38,608 nucleotides of DNA from an uncultured Burkholderiales bacterium (GCA_903828695.1 CAIKNE010000060.1:1-38608); one strand, 5' to 3'. Shown: positions 17,613 through 27,226, counted from the stretch's first letter. Notes: generated by a model from the letters alone, not told the origin. A program made the numbers and translations.

Positions 17613-18746
17613 TTAAGCACGGTTGATTTGAACAGTTGGGAGGGCAGGGCGTGCTCGGATGAAAATATCTTGTTCCAAGGGTGTTGTCTCCAAAAAAGTG
17701 AGACGCTTACCCTGATCCAGACTCTCAAGAGGTGGTAAGGTTGTCCATCCCTTTGCGTCTGCGAGGATGAGTGGGGCAAGGTAGATTAAAAACTCATCTA
17801 CCAGCCCTTGTTGAATAAAACTGCTGTTCAGACCCGCGCCCGCCTCGATATGCAGCTCATTGATCTCGCGCTTACCCAAGTCTTGGAGCATTCCCCTTAG
17901 ATCAACATGTCTTGGTTTTTGAGCGTCAGCCATCACGACAATAGTTGCGCCTAATTCAGTAAGAATTTTTTCCTTGTCCTGTGGAGCCTTAGCGCAGTAA
18001 ATGATGACCTCACGCTTTTCTTTAAAAAGCGCAGCTGTTTGCGGCGTATCAAGCGCTGCATCAATCAGAATTAACTTGGGTTGACGAGGCGTTGAGATAA
18101 AGCGAACATTGAGCAGTGGATCATCCCTTAAAACAGTACCCACGCCGCTTAGCAACGCACAGGACCTTGCACGCCAGGTATGCCCGTGTTGGCGAGCAGC
18201 TGAGCCGGTGATCCACTGACTGTTACCGTTATGAAGTGCCGTAGCACCGTCTAGGCTGGAAGCTATTTTGAGGCGCACCAAGGGCGAGCCCTGTGTCATA
18301 CGCTTGATAAAACCTTCATTGATTGTGTAGGCCTCTTCTGCGCCCAGTCCCAGATCTACTTGGATTCCCGCGGCACGCAAACTCTCAAAGCCTTGGCCAC
18401 TCACCAAAGGGTTGGGATCGGTGAGGCTTGCAACCACTCGTTTGATACCCGCATTGATGAGGGAGTGCGTACACGGCGGAGTGCGCCCTGTATGCGCACA
18501 CGGCTCAAGCGTGACATAGGCGGTGCAGCCTAGTGGATCCAATCCTTTTTGTTTTGCATCCTGTAGGGCCATGATCTCTGCGTGTGCACTTCCCACTTTT
18601 TGGGTGTGGCCTTCGCCCAAAATGTGTCCCTCCTTATCAACCAACACACAACCTACCCTGGGGTTGGGGGAGGTGATGTAGAGCGCCTTTTGTGCGAGCT
18701 CAAGGGCGCGCTGCATAAAGGGTTGGTCTTGTTTGCTGTAGGTCAT
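17613..18746 (-). CDS. ribD: Bifunctional riboflavin biosynthesis deaminase/reductase
   Basis: 377 residues from ATG 18746. The N-terminal deaminase has the cytidine-deaminase zinc motif: HAEIMALQDA near residue 50 and TLEPCAHTGRTPPCTHSLI near residue 75. The C-terminal reductase has KIASSLDGATALHNGNSQWITG, and GVGTVLRDDPLLNVR near the NADPH site. The protein carries out the second and third steps after GTP opening. A GTG at 18767 would add seven residues; neither start has a clear ribosome binding site. It is the first rib gene of the cluster and follows nrdR after a 133-base gap. Confidence 0.93.
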   Translation of the reverse strand: MTYSKQDQPFMQRALELAQKALYITSPNPRVGCVLVDKEGHILGEGHTQKVGSAHAEIMALQDAKQKGLDPLGCTAYVTLEPCAHTGRTPPCTHSLINAGIKRVVASLTDPNPLVSGQGFESLRAAGIQVDLGLGAEEAYTINEGFIKRMTQGSPLVRLKIASSLDGATALHNGNSQWITGSAARQHGHTWRARSCALLSGVGTVLRDDPLLNVRFISTPRQPKLILIDAALDTPQTAALFKEKREVIIYCAKAPQDKEKILTELGATIVVMADAQKPRHVDLRGMLQDLGKREINELHIEAGAGLNSSFIQQGLVDEFLIYLAPLILADAKGWTTLPPLESLDQGKRLTFLETTPLEQDIFIRARPALPTVQINRA

Positions 18747-18879
18747 GAGGCGTTGCAGAGGTGGCACCCAAGGAGCGGTGAAGGGGATGAAAACAGTCTT
18801 GCAATCATTAGGGGTGAATGGGTTGCGCTTAAAAGTTAGCGGTTAGCGCCAAGATGATGCAGTGAGTTAATGGATTGAA

Positions 18880-19329
18880 TTAGCGCTGTACCTCATCGAC
18901 TAAGGATTTGAATTCATCGATATCTTCAAAGCTTCTGTAAACACTTGCAAAGCGGATATAAGCTACTTTGTCGAGTTTTTTGAGCTCTCTCATCACAAGC
19001 TCTCCAAGCCTGGAGGAGGGGATTTCGCGCTGTCCTGTTGCCAATAACTTTTCCTCTATGCGCTCGAGTGCACCCGCAACTTGGTCCGTGCTAACGGGTC
19101 TTTTGCGAAGCGCTAGATTCATGGAGGCGGTGAGTTTTTCGCGTTCAAATTCAATCCGTCTGCCATCTTTTTTGACTATAGTTGGAAATGAGACATCAGG
19201 TCGTTCATAGGTCGTGAATCTTTTGTCACAGCCCGCGCACTGACGTCTTCTCCTGATCAGGCCCCCGTCCTCAGACATCCTAGTCTCAACGACGGGAGTG
19301 TCAGTGTGTGAACAAAAAGGGCACTTCAT
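18880..19329 (-). CDS. nrdR: Transcriptional repressor NrdR
   Basis: 149 residues, full family length. The N-terminal zinc ribbon is [17 protein letters not shown] with [18 protein letters not shown], and an ATP-cone follows from VVKKDGR-like [15 protein letters not shown] onward. NrdR binds nucleotides and represses ribonucleotide reductase genes. It lies 27 bases after glyA on the same strand, the common proteobacterial arrangement. Confidence 0.96.
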   Translation of the reverse strand: MKCPFCSHTDTPVVETRMSEDGGLIRRRRQCAGCDKRFTTYERPDVSFPTIVKKDGRRIEFEREKLTASMNLALRKRPVSTDQVAGALERIEEKLLATGQREIPSSRLGELVMRELKKLDKVAYIRFASVYRSFEDIDEFKSLVDEVQR

Positions 19330-19356
19330 TTATAGAGATGAACTTAATGGATTGGC

Positions 19357-20601
19357 TTAACGGTAAACCGGGAAGCGTTTGGTCAGCGCGTGTACTTTTA
19401 CTTTGACAGATTCAATGTTTGCTGGATCATTGGGGTTATCCAACACATCAGCAATCAGGTTTGCTGTCAGACGGGCTTCCTCCTCTTTAAAACCCCTAGT
19501 GGTCATGGCAGGAGTTCCAATGCGAACCCCGCTTGTTACCATTGGCTTTTCAGGGTCGTTAGGGATCGCATTCTTGTTGATGGTCATATGTGCTTGACCC
19601 AGGACTGACTCAGCTAGTTTTCCAGTAATTCCCTTGGAACGAAGGTCAACCAACATGACGTGGCTTTGGGTACCACCGCTCACTATTCTCAAGCCCCTTT
19701 GTGTGAGTGTTTTAGCAATGGTGTCAGCATTGAGTAGAACCTGTTGCTGGTAGTTTTTGAAACTAGGTTCCAGGGCCTCTTTGAAGGCAACCGCTTTAGC
19801 GGCGATGACGTGCATTAGTGGACCACCTTGGAGGCCTGGAAAAACGGCACTGTTGATAGCCTTCTCGTGCTCTGCACGCATAAGGATAATACCCCCTCTT
19901 GGACCTCTTAAACTCTTGTGTGTGGTTGAGGTCACGATATCTGCGTGGGGTACAGGGTTTGGATATACCCCAGCTGCTATTAATCCGGCGTAGTGAGCCA
20001 TATCAACCATAAAGATGGCGCCAATTTCTTTTGCAACTTTGGCAAAGCGCTCGAAATCAATGTGCAGGCTATATGCGGATGCGCCGGCGATGATGAGCTT
20101 TGGTTTTGATTGGCGGGCTTTTTCTTCCATTGCATCATAATCAATGGCCTCTTTAGCGTTTAACCCATAGCTCACCACATTAAACCATTTGCCGCTCATG
20201 TTGAGTGGCATTCCGTGAGTTAAGTGACCGCCTTCTGCAAGGCTCATCCCCATAATGGTTTCGCCGGGTTTTACAAAGGCCAACAAGACGGCTTGGTTGG
20301 CCGAAGCACCGCAGTGGGGTTGAACGTTTGCGCAGTCCGCGCCGAATAGTTTTTTAACCCGCTCTATGGCGAGTTGCTCCGCAACATCCACAAACTCACA
20401 GCCACCGTAATAACGCTTGCCGGGGTAGCCCTCAGCATATTTGTTGGTGAGTTGTGAGCCTTGCGCAGCCATGACTGCGGGTGAGGCGTAGTTCTCACTC
20501 GCGATGAGTTCTATGTGTTCTTCTTGACGCAGGTTCTCCGATTGGATCGCAGTCCATAACTCGGGATCTGTTTGTTCAATCAAATGATTACGCTGATACA
20601 T
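19357..20601 (-). CDS. glyA: Serine hydroxymethyltransferase
   Basis: A 414-residue PLP enzyme that interconverts serine and glycine with tetrahydrofolate, the main one-carbon source. Marks are [70 protein letters not shown], the PLP lysine in [15 protein letters not shown], and [13 protein letters not shown]. It heads the long minus-strand block and has a 496-base non-coding leader region rich in inverted repeats. Confidence 0.97.
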   Translation of the reverse strand: MYQRNHLIEQTDPELWTAIQSENLRQEEHIELIASENYASPAVMAAQGSQLTNKYAEGYPGKRYYGGCEFVDVAEQLAIERVKKLFGADCANVQPHCGASANQAVLLAFVKPGETIMGMSLAEGGHLTHGMPLNMSGKWFNVVSYGLNAKEAIDYDAMEEKARQSKPKLIIAGASAYSLHIDFERFAKVAKEIGAIFMVDMAHYAGLIAAGVYPNPVPHADIVTSTTHKSLRGPRGGIILMRAEHEKAINSAVFPGLQGGPLMHVIAAKAVAFKEALEPSFKNYQQQVLLNADTIAKTLTQRGLRIVSGGTQSHVMLVDLRSKGITGKLAESVLGQAHMTINKNAIPNDPEKPMVTSGVRIGTPAMTTRGFKEEEARLTANLIADVLDNPNDPANIESVKVKVHALTKRFPVYR

Positions 20602-21097
20602 ATTTCGGTCCTAGTCCTGATGGGTCGTTTAGTGATTCACAAAGACACCGCACTCTTGCTATGTCCCTGGCAACACAAACCTTGGTTGCGTTAATTAGTT
20701 GGATTTGCCCAGACGAACGGCAAACCCTTCAATGAGGTACCTTCTAAAATTTACACTCCACCGTGGTGAGTTCAAATCCCAGCAACATCTGTTGAAATCC
20801 ACATTCATTGAATCACAGAGCAGTTACTGGAAGATCAAGTCCACGTCTGTCTAGAAAGAAAAGTGGGTACTCACAGTGCAATTTAAAGCATTGTCCCAAG
20901 TGCCCACTTGGCCCCAGCGCATCGCCAGTCGTGTAAACCCTATAGTTTACCCGTTTTGCGGTGAATTCTTGGCTCGAGCTTTTGTAATTGGCTAAGCAGT
21001 AAGGGCTTTGCCATACGAGTGACTTGGGGTCCTAAATGCACAATTATTCAGCATGCATTCTTTGGAAGAGTTTAAGCGCTGAAAACGTACTTCACAG
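20602..21097. other. 496-base non-coding spacer with nested inverted repeats upstream of glyA
   Basis: I see no gene in this spacer. It holds CCAAGTG 20896-20902 with CACTTGG 20905-20911 (7-bp stem, 2-base loop). AAGTGGG at 20861-20867 can pair instead with CCCACTT 20903-20909, so two mutually exclusive stems are possible. GTAAAC 20933-20938 and GTTTAC 20945-20950 form another small inverted repeat. On the minus strand these would be 250-350 bases before glyA. They could be a long regulatory leader or lie downstream of the transglycosylase gene, which ends at 21098. No known riboswitch consensus was recognised. Confidence 0.4.
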
Positions 21098-21922
21098 TCA
21101 ATCCGAGGGAGTGTTGCTAAAACTAGCAAGCTTTTGGGCTTTTTCCCAAAGCGTTTCTAGACTGCCAGTCGCAGTCTCAATCGGAGTGGTGGGTTCTGTA
21201 GGCACTTTTCCGCCTTTGGCGACTTGGGTCAGGCGTGAGCGCTCACTGAGTACTTTTGTGGCATATATTTTCCCGTCCTCAATGTGATCGGCACCCACGT
21301 AGAGTTGGAGTCCACCGTCAACTGAGCCGGCCCGGGAGATGCAATCTTTAAGTACATTGACGCCTACACGCAGGTTAGCCACTGGATCGAAGGCTGCCAA
21401 CTTACCTCCAAATCCATCGTATTTTTCTGAATGTACTTTGGTCATTACTTGCATGAGACCTTGTGCTCCAACTGAGCTTTGCGCAAAAGGATTGAAGCCA
21501 GACTCAATAGCCATCACAGCAAGAATCAGAGTGGGATCCAAATTATTTTTAGGACCTACCTCATAAGCCTCAGAAACCAAAGCACTTAAAGGCTCTGGCG
21601 CTACGTGGTATTTCTTGCTAAGCCAATAGGCAAGGTTGGCTTGTTGTTTGGGTAGCTCACTTGGGTCTGCAGCGGTTGCGCGGTCCACCGCGTCAGCGTC
21701 CGTTGAGATGCCTGTCTCATCCTCTTGTTGTTGTTGTAACCAACCCAGTAAAAAGGTTTCACTTTGAATTCTGAGTTCAGGCTTGATGGTTAAGGCTAAA
21801 CAGGAGGAGAAAACCACAAGCCCAACCAACGCAAGTCCGTTGTGCGTGATGGCCAAAAAACCCTGTGTCACATCACTTGCAAAGGTTCTAAGTCCGTACC
21901 TGAATTGTTGAATAGCCGTCAA
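21098..21922 (-). CDS. Lytic transglycosylase (SLT domain), membrane-anchored
   Basis: 274 residues from TTG 21922, which sits 7 bases after an AGGAG (CTCCT at 21930-21934 on the plus strand). The open frame runs on to 21970, but that extension has no ribosome binding site. A transmembrane segment (GLALVGLVVFSSCLALTI) is near residue 30. The SLT domain has LDPTLILAVMAIESGFNPFAQS with the catalytic glutamate, VGAQGLMQVMTKVH, and later LRVGVNVLKDCI and LQLYVGA. It would cleave peptidoglycan glycan strands to anhydro-muropeptides. It stands alone, downstream of a structured spacer. Confidence 0.85.
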   Translation of the reverse strand: MTAIQQFRYGLRTFASDVTQGFLAITHNGLALVGLVVFSSCLALTIKPELRIQSETFLLGWLQQQQEDETGISTDADAVDRATAADPSELPKQQANLAYWLSKKYHVAPEPLSALVSEAYEVGPKNNLDPTLILAVMAIESGFNPFAQSSVGAQGLMQVMTKVHSEKYDGFGGKLAAFDPVANLRVGVNVLKDCISRAGSVDGGLQLYVGADHIEDGKIYATKVLSERSRLTQVAKGGKVPTEPTTPIETATGSLETLWEKAQKLASFSNTPSD

Positions 21923-22489
21923 ATTCGATCTCCTAAGTTGACACTCTTGAGTTTTTTTATTAAAAAACAAATTACTTGGTCATGATGAAACGCCACATGC
22001 GTTCGGTGCGCTCAAAAAATTAAGAGCCACCTTAAATGAATGCAAAAAAACTGCTGTACTTTAGGTCAATGCGGGTTCAAACGACTCGCCACACAAGGGG
22101 GGTATAAAAGCGTGTGGCGAGAGTGCCCTCTACGGTCATTGATACGCTATTTTAAAGGGTTGCCGTGGTTTTTGCAATGTATTCAATAGGTTACAGCCTC
22201 TAAAGGGGGTGTTAAAATGAGGGTTGTTCAAGGTTGTGAATGATTAAGAATTAACAATGGTAGGTTATGCAACCTATTACGTTGACAATATAGGTCTTAA
22301 TTAATTGTTTTTTCTACCAACATTGAATTATTTAATTTCAACCCTAAATTTTATTCAAGTTGTATTTGTTAAGGATTTATTCAAAGACGTGGCTAATTTA
22401 ACGACTTCTTTGTCTGTTATTTCGTAACTTGTCTTTTTTAGCTAACAAATATAACGAAAATACCTTTTCTTATTTAAGTAAATATTATT
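21923..22489. other. 567-base divergent spacer with a long stem-loop
   Basis: No gene is seen between the transglycosylase and the DUF349 gene. CTCGCCACAC at 22085-22094 and GTGTGGCGAG at 22112-22121 form a perfect 10-bp stem with a 17-base loop (AAGGGGGGTATAAAAGC). TCAATG 22066-22071 and CATTGA 22137-22142 can close an outer stem. A second repeat, TAGGTT 22261-22266 with AACCTA 22271-22276, is followed by a consensus -35 TTGACA at 22282-22287 that has no good -10 at the right distance. From about 22230 to the GTG start the DNA is strongly AT-rich. This may be an RNA gene or a leader. Confidence 0.4.
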
Positions 22490-25400
22490 GTGACCGCACA
22501 CTCTGACCACTCCACCGATTCTTCTTCAATTGACCAACTAACTGGGGGTGCCATTACTGCCTCCACTTCTTTGGCTAGGACTCAGCTCATTAAAGCCTGG
22601 TTGGAGTCAAGCCCACAACCCTCCTATGAGCAAATGAACGAGGTGTTTAAGTTGCTCAGTGCTAAGGACAAGGGCGCAGCAAGGCAAGTACGTGAATCAA
22701 TGGACGAAATTAAGAAAGCTCAAAATCAAGAAGCCTTGACATCACTTTGGGCAGATAAGGCTAATGCGTTGTTGAACACTCATAAACTCAACATCGCAGA
22801 CGCGATGGCGTGGCAAAGAGACGCAGCCAAAGAAGGTGCCCCCATATCTAAAGAGCCTTTGGCTAGTTTGCGAGGCGCGTTGGCTGACCGTGTGAAAACC
22901 ATTGAAGATTTGCAACACCGCGCTCAGGTTCAGCGCGAAGCAGCAGTTCTATTGGCCCAAAGAATTGAGGTGCTCTCCACTAAGTACTGGGAAGAAGCAC
23001 AATCCCTCGAGAGTGCATTAGCCGTTGACGTTGAACGCTGGAGTGCTGAGCAAAGTGCACTACTCAGCCAAGCTGATTGGTCCAGCGTGGATCCTAAATA
23101 CACGCCAGCATTACAGACAAGTGCCGAGCATTTGAAACTAGTTTGGGAAGCCTTTAGTGCAGCACTCAAACAGGCTGCACTGAGTGCAAACGATCCTACC
23201 CAAGCGCTACCAGCGGTGCCCGCTTGGGCTGACGAGATTAAGCACAAGCGTGCAGGATTGGGAGGGGGTGAGGAAAAATCTGCCGATTCGCAATCTCAAC
23301 AGTCTAAGAAAAAAGTTGATATTGACCCCGCTCTTAAAGCGCAAGCCAAGCAAACAATGCAGCATTGCATGAGCGTACTCGAACAGGAGCTTGCTGAGGG
23401 GCACGGAAAGGCCAGCGCTGGGGCCGCGGCTAATCTCAGGCAAGCACTAAAAGAATTCGGTCAAATCATTGATCAGCGCATTGAGCGTCATGCCCAAAGC
23501 ATTTTGTTAGCTGCTGGTGAGTTGGAGGGCTGGCAGCGCTGGAGAGCGGATCAAATTAGAGCTGAGTTGGTAGCTAAGGCCGAAGGACTATTGCAACGTG
23601 CAAAACCCAGTGTCGAAATCAAAGGTGCTAAGCCGAATTCGAAAAAGTCCGATCGTCATAAAGTTGAGGTAGAAAAAGTTACTCTTGAGCGAGCAATTGA
23701 TTCTGACCTCGCGAGCCCTTCAAAAGAAGAGTTGAACGCGCCTGTAATTGCGCCGACCTCTTTGGATACACCCAACGATGCTCATCCATCAGATGCTTTG
23801 GACTCCACCCACCGGGAACCCCCAGGGCAAGCAGAAATAAAATCTGTCAGTCCCGAGCATTCTTCAGTAACTCCGCAAGAGCCGGTACATGCCGAATCCA
23901 TTGATTCTCAAGATTTGACAGCGCCTTTAAACGCTGCAGCTAAAAACAGGCCCAGCCCTGATTACGTTCCGACAATGGGGCCACGCAAGTTGCAAGAAAC
24001 TCTGCGTAAGCTTCGTGAGGATTGGAAGCAAACTGATCAAGGCGGGTTGCCTAACCATGCGCTTTGGAAGCGTTTTGACAATGCATGCAATTTGGCGTAT
24101 CCCTTTGTTCACGAATGGTTGCAGCAAACTCGCGCTCAATCTCAGGCGCACAAGGCCCAACGACTAGAGCTCATCGCTGAGGTGAAGGCCTGGGCCGAGG
24201 TGCATAGTAAGGGTCCAGACTGGAGAGGCGTACAAAGACAATTGCACGAGTTCTCTGAGAAATGGCGCGCTTGCGGGCATGTAAGTGAGAAAGTTTTTGC
24301 TGAGCTTCAGGCGCTTTGGAAAGAGGCCATTCACACTGCGCATCTGCCTATTGATACGTTGCAAAGTGAAAGTATTGCAAGGCGAAAGGCTCTAATTGAA
24401 GAATCTAAAATTTTGGGTGCTCAACCCGTCTTAAAAATCGATCCAATCAAAGCTTTGCAACAACGCTGGCAAGATGAATCGCATGTCGTACCCATTGATA
24501 GAAAACTAGCTCAACGACTTTGGGATGAATTCAAAAAGCCCCTAGATGAGGCTTTTCAACGTAAGAGCGCTGAGCGCGCTCATGTTGCGCAGTCCATGAG
24601 TGCGCATGATGAGTTGGTGCTGGAGGCTTCTAGGGCTCTTGAGCAAGCCATTAGGGAAGCTGACGCAGCCAAGATAAAAGCTGCAATGCAACACTTGCAC
24701 GATGTCTCCATGAACCCAGATGCAGCAGTCAATTCGCCTACTGCTAAAACGCCTACTGAAGTTGCACCCTTGTCACCCCCAAGCGAGACAGTAGCCCCGG
24801 CAACAGCCGTTGAAGCAAATCATTTTGATCCAGCCCAAGTCGTTGAGACCGTAAATACGAGTCTTGCCGGTGATCAAGATTTGAATTCGCAGGCATCGAT
24901 TGAACCTCCTAGTGAGGTCTCCATACCCGCTGAACCTTCTTTGGCTGCAGGCGATGAGGGGGACGGAGCTGAAGCTGTGCCGTTGTCTGCACCAGTCCCT
25001 GCCGCCCCAGTGCCTGCGCCTGCAAAACCTGCAAAAGCAGTTGTTGCTGTGCGAGGAGATGATCGACCCGGAGCAAAAGGCTCTGAGTCCAGATCAACTG
25101 CGGATTCACGCGGTCAAAGGGGTTTGGGTTCCGCAAGAGGCAAAGACTCCAGAGATTCTCGTGGCCCAAGAGACTCCAAGCCTACGGGTGCTTCGAGACC
25201 TGGTAATTTTGGTTCGGGTAGAGATTTTAGGGATTCGAGGGAAGCTCGTGAACCCCGTGGACCTCGCCTTGGTGACGCTGCATTTAGAGCGCAACGTCAG
25301 GCGCTAGAGGCTGCAGAGGCTGCGATGCGTAAATTAGCAGCCCAAGCCCATGGACAAACTCTGACCCATTTGATGAGTGCTTGGAAGGATAAAAATCCTG

Positions 25401-25720
25401 ACCTCGTTCCTTCACTGAAGGAACTGGGTTCACGTATCAACGCCAATCAGCGAATGAACTGGATCAAGGCGGTTCAAACTGGATCAGACAAATCAAATCA
25501 TGAGGCTTTGTTGCGATTAGAGATGGCTGCTAATGCACCTACGCCCGCCAGCGATTTACAAGCGCGTAGGAATCTGCAACTTCAATTACTCACAAAGAGA
25601 AACGATCCCGCTCCGGCGCAAACTTGGGCAGAGGATGCTGCAGGCGTTTTATCGGGACCCTTTGATGCAGAGGTCGCTAATAGACTGCAAACGGTTCTTA
25701 AAACGATGCTCAAGCATTGA
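22490..25720 (+). CDS. Very large DUF349-repeat protein with an Arg-rich disordered segment
   Basis: 1076 residues, function unknown. Helical coiled-coil-like segments fill the N-terminal half. Around residues 495-735 there are three DUF349-like helical repeats: LRKLREDWKQTDQGGLPNHALWKRF, LHEFSEKWRACGHVSEKVFAEL and LQQRWQDESHVVPIDRKLAQRLW. Residues ~745-850 are Ala/Pro-rich. Residues ~855-930 are a low-complexity Arg/Ser/Asp/Gly stretch with repeated RDSR and GPR. A compact C-terminal domain (LEMAANAPTPASDLQARRNLQLQLLTKRNDPAPAQTW) ends the protein. DUF349 proteins are widespread but poorly characterised; the Arg-rich linker suggests RNA contact, which is inference. The start is GTG 22490 without a good ribosome binding site. 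Confidence 0.8.
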   Translation: MTAHSDHSTDSSSIDQLTGGAITASTSLARTQLIKAWLESSPQPSYEQMNEVFKLLSAKDKGAARQVRESMDEIKKAQNQEALTSLWADKANALLNTHKLNIADAMAWQRDAAKEGAPISKEPLASLRGALADRVKTIEDLQHRAQVQREAAVLLAQRIEVLSTKYWEEAQSLESALAVDVERWSAEQSALLSQADWSSVDPKYTPALQTSAEHLKLVWEAFSAALKQAALSANDPTQALPAVPAWADEIKHKRAGLGGGEEKSADSQSQQSKKKVDIDPALKAQAKQTMQHCMSVLEQELAEGHGKASAGAAANLRQALKEFGQIIDQRIERHAQSILLAAGELEGWQRWRADQIRAELVAKAEGLLQRAKPSVEIKGAKPNSKKSDRHKVEVEKVTLERAIDSDLASPSKEELNAPVIAPTSLDTPNDAHPSDALDSTHREPPGQAEIKSVSPEHSSVTPQEPVHAESIDSQDLTAPLNAAAKNRPSPDYVPTMGPRKLQETLRKLREDWKQTDQGGLPNHALWKRFDNACNLAYPFVHEWLQQTRAQSQAHKAQRLELIAEVKAWAEVHSKGPDWRGVQRQLHEFSEKWRACGHVSEKVFAELQALWKEAIHTAHLPIDTLQSESIARRKALIEESKILGAQPVLKIDPIKALQQRWQDESHVVPIDRKLAQRLWDEFKKPLDEAFQRKSAERAHVAQSMSAHDELVLEASRALEQAIREADAAKIKAAMQHLHDVSMNPDAAVNSPTAKTPTEVAPLSPPSETVAPATAVEANHFDPAQVVETVNTSLAGDQDLNSQASIEPPSEVSIPAEPSLAAGDEGDGAEAVPLSAPVPAAPVPAPAKPAKAVVAVRGDDRPGAKGSESRSTADSRGQRGLGSARGKDSRDSRGPRDSKPTGASRPGNFGSGRDFRDSREAREPRGPRLGDAAFRAQRQALEAAEAAMRKLAAQAHGQTLTHLMSAWKDKNPDLVPSLKELGSRINANQRMNWIKAVQTGSDKSNHEALLRLEMAANAPTPASDLQARRNLQLQLLTKRNDPAPAQTWAEDAAGVLSGPFDAEVANRLQTVLKTMLKH

Positions 25721-25774
25721 TGTTTTCTTAGAACGCAGAGCTAAGAATTTGTCCTGTCCATCATGCGGCGAGCA

Positions 25775-26602
25775 CTAGGATAATTTGTGCCGCGATAACA
25801 GGCCGTCCTCTAAGCGAAGTACCTCTAGGCGAGGGGGTGAGCAAGAGGCATCCCAGTCACTCAAGACTATTCTGCGTTTATTTCCCGATAGTGCATACTC
25901 TCCTGGCCGGTGAGTGTGTCCGTGGATGAGGGTGTCGCTTTGAAAGGTGTCAAGCACAGAGTTTGCAAACTCTGAGTCCACATCGTGCAAACCCATGAAG
26001 CTTTCACTTTGAGAATTGCCTTTGTCTGCATCTGATTTTGATGCCTCAAAAGCACCTCGGTATTTAGCCTTCTCCTCCTCGCTTTTGATTCGCATGGACT
26101 TGGCAATCGCTAGTCTCTCCTGTAGGGGTTTCGCCAGAAACTGGGCTTGCCATCGTTCATCTCTAACCAGTTGTCTAAATTTTAAATATTCGATATCCGA
26201 TAGGCACATTGCATCACCGTGGCTAAGTACAAAGTCATGCCCATGAGCACTCAATAGACAGGGGTCATCCAGTGCTTTCATCTTTGCGGTTGTGAGCGCT
26301 TTGTCCTTGAGTAAGAAGTCACGGTTTCCCGCCATAAAGTAAATTGACAAATGCGGGGCCTGCTCCTTTAGAACGGATATGCAACGATTTTCAAAATCGG
26401 CGTGTTCAGACTCTAAAAAATCATCCCCAGCCCATACCTCAAAAAAATCACCAAGAATAAACAATGAACCCGCAGGCGTGGAACGCATGTACCGTGACCA
26501 CGCCTCAAAGGTAGCCATCTCACTGGGTTGAAGGTGAAGATCGGAGATGAAATCAATGCAACCTTGGCTCTTGATTTCAACCTTTTTCAGAAGTTCTTGC
26601 AT
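25775..26602 (-). CDS. lpxH: UDP-2,3-diacylglucosamine diphosphatase
   Basis: A 275-residue calcineurin-like metallophosphoesterase of lipid A synthesis that hydrolyses UDP-2,3-diacyl-GlcN to lipid X at the inner membrane face. The metal-site blocks appear in order: DFISDLHL near residue 17, FILGDFFEVWAGDDF near residue 48, FMAGNRDFLL near residue 93, VLSHGDAMCLSD near residue 127, and IHGHTHRPG near residue 230. It is longer than the usual ~240 residues because of a charged insert (about residues 175-205). It converges on the DUF349 gene across 54 bases. Confidence 0.9.
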   Translation of the reverse strand: MQELLKKVEIKSQGCIDFISDLHLQPSEMATFEAWSRYMRSTPAGSLFILGDFFEVWAGDDFLESEHADFENRCISVLKEQAPHLSIYFMAGNRDFLLKDKALTTAKMKALDDPCLLSAHGHDFVLSHGDAMCLSDIEYLKFRQLVRDERWQAQFLAKPLQERLAIAKSMRIKSEEEKAKYRGAFEASKSDADKGNSQSESFMGLHDVDSEFANSVLDTFQSDTLIHGHTHRPGEYALSGNKRRIVLSDWDASCSPPRLEVLRLEDGLLSRHKLS

Positions 26603-26719
26603 GTGGTGATGTGTCGCCGGCTGATGGCTGGGCTCTAGTGTACGGAAGGCGCGTGTATGTTAGAGATAGCCAGCAACGCTCCCTTTAGCCTCAGGTTTAG
26701 GGGCACTTTACTTAAAGTA

Positions 26720-27226
26720 TTAAAGAATCTCGGCGCTTTCGATCACGACGTTTTGCTTAGGTACATCATCATGGAAATTGCGCCTGGTCGTCTTAACGGT
26801 ATTGATCTGATCAACGATGTCTTCACCGTCAACGACTTTCCCAAATACAGCGTAACCCCAACCACTGGGGGATTTACCTGTGTGGTTTAGAAAATCATTG
26901 TCTGTTGTATTGATAAAGAACTGAGCAGAGGCGGAGTGTGGATCACTTGTTCTTGCCATCGCAACCGTGTAGTGGTCATTTGTTAAGCCGTTATCGGCCT
27001 CGTTTTCAATGGGGTCTCCCGTTTCCTTCTCTTTCATCTCTGCATCAAACCCGCCCCCTTGGATCATAAAGTCTTCAATTACGCGGTGAAAAATAACTCC
27101 CTCATAGTGACCACTCTTCACATAGTTAAGGAAGTTGGCAACGGTGATGGGTGCGTTTTCTTGGTCTAATTCCAAGGTAATGGTGCCCATGTCTTGTATG
27201 TGAAGTGCGACTTTTGGATTGCTCAT
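26720..27226 (-). CDS. ppiB: Cytoplasmic cyclophilin-type peptidyl-prolyl isomerase
   Basis: 168 residues with no signal peptide. The cyclophilin domain is complete: [35 protein letters not shown] carries the catalytic FHRVI/F and MIQGG elements, and [25 protein letters not shown] and [17 protein letters not shown] follow. It catalyses cis/trans isomerisation of prolyl bonds. It lies 32 bases after the exported paralogue on the same strand and 117 bases before lpxH. Confidence 0.94.
   Translation of the reverse strand: MSNPKVALHIQDMGTITLELDQENAPITVANFLNYVKSGHYEGVIFHRVIEDFMIQGGGFDAEMKEKETGDPIENEADNGLTNDHYTVAMARTSDPHSASAQFFINTTDNDFLNHTGKSPSGWGYAVFGKVVDGEDIVDQINTVKTTRRNFHDDVPKQNVVIESAEIL

Noticed and set aside
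17516-17779. Minus-strand 87-residue frame across the ribD-ribE junction
   Set aside because: Most of it overlaps the ribD 3' end in another frame, and the protein has no recognisable character.
17512-18879. FMN (RFN) riboswitch before rib genes
   Set aside because: Neither the ribE-ribD gap nor the region before ribD contains the conserved RFN segments on the minus strand.
20766-20786. tRNA T-arm-like sequence GAGTTCAAATCCCAGC
   Set aside because: The bases before TTCAAAT (GTGAG) do not pair with CCCAG after it, and no acceptor or anticodon stem can be built around it.
22060-22215. Possible 6S RNA, because GGTTACAGCCT at 22189-22199 resembles part of E. coli 6S RNA as I remember it
   Set aside because: I could not build the long closing stem and central bubble around it; an 11-base match is too little. 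A covariance-model search would settle it.
22282-22310. Promoter for the DUF349 gene from the consensus TTGACA at 22282-22287
   Set aside because: No acceptable -10 hexamer lies 16-18 bases downstream, so I did not list it as a promoter.
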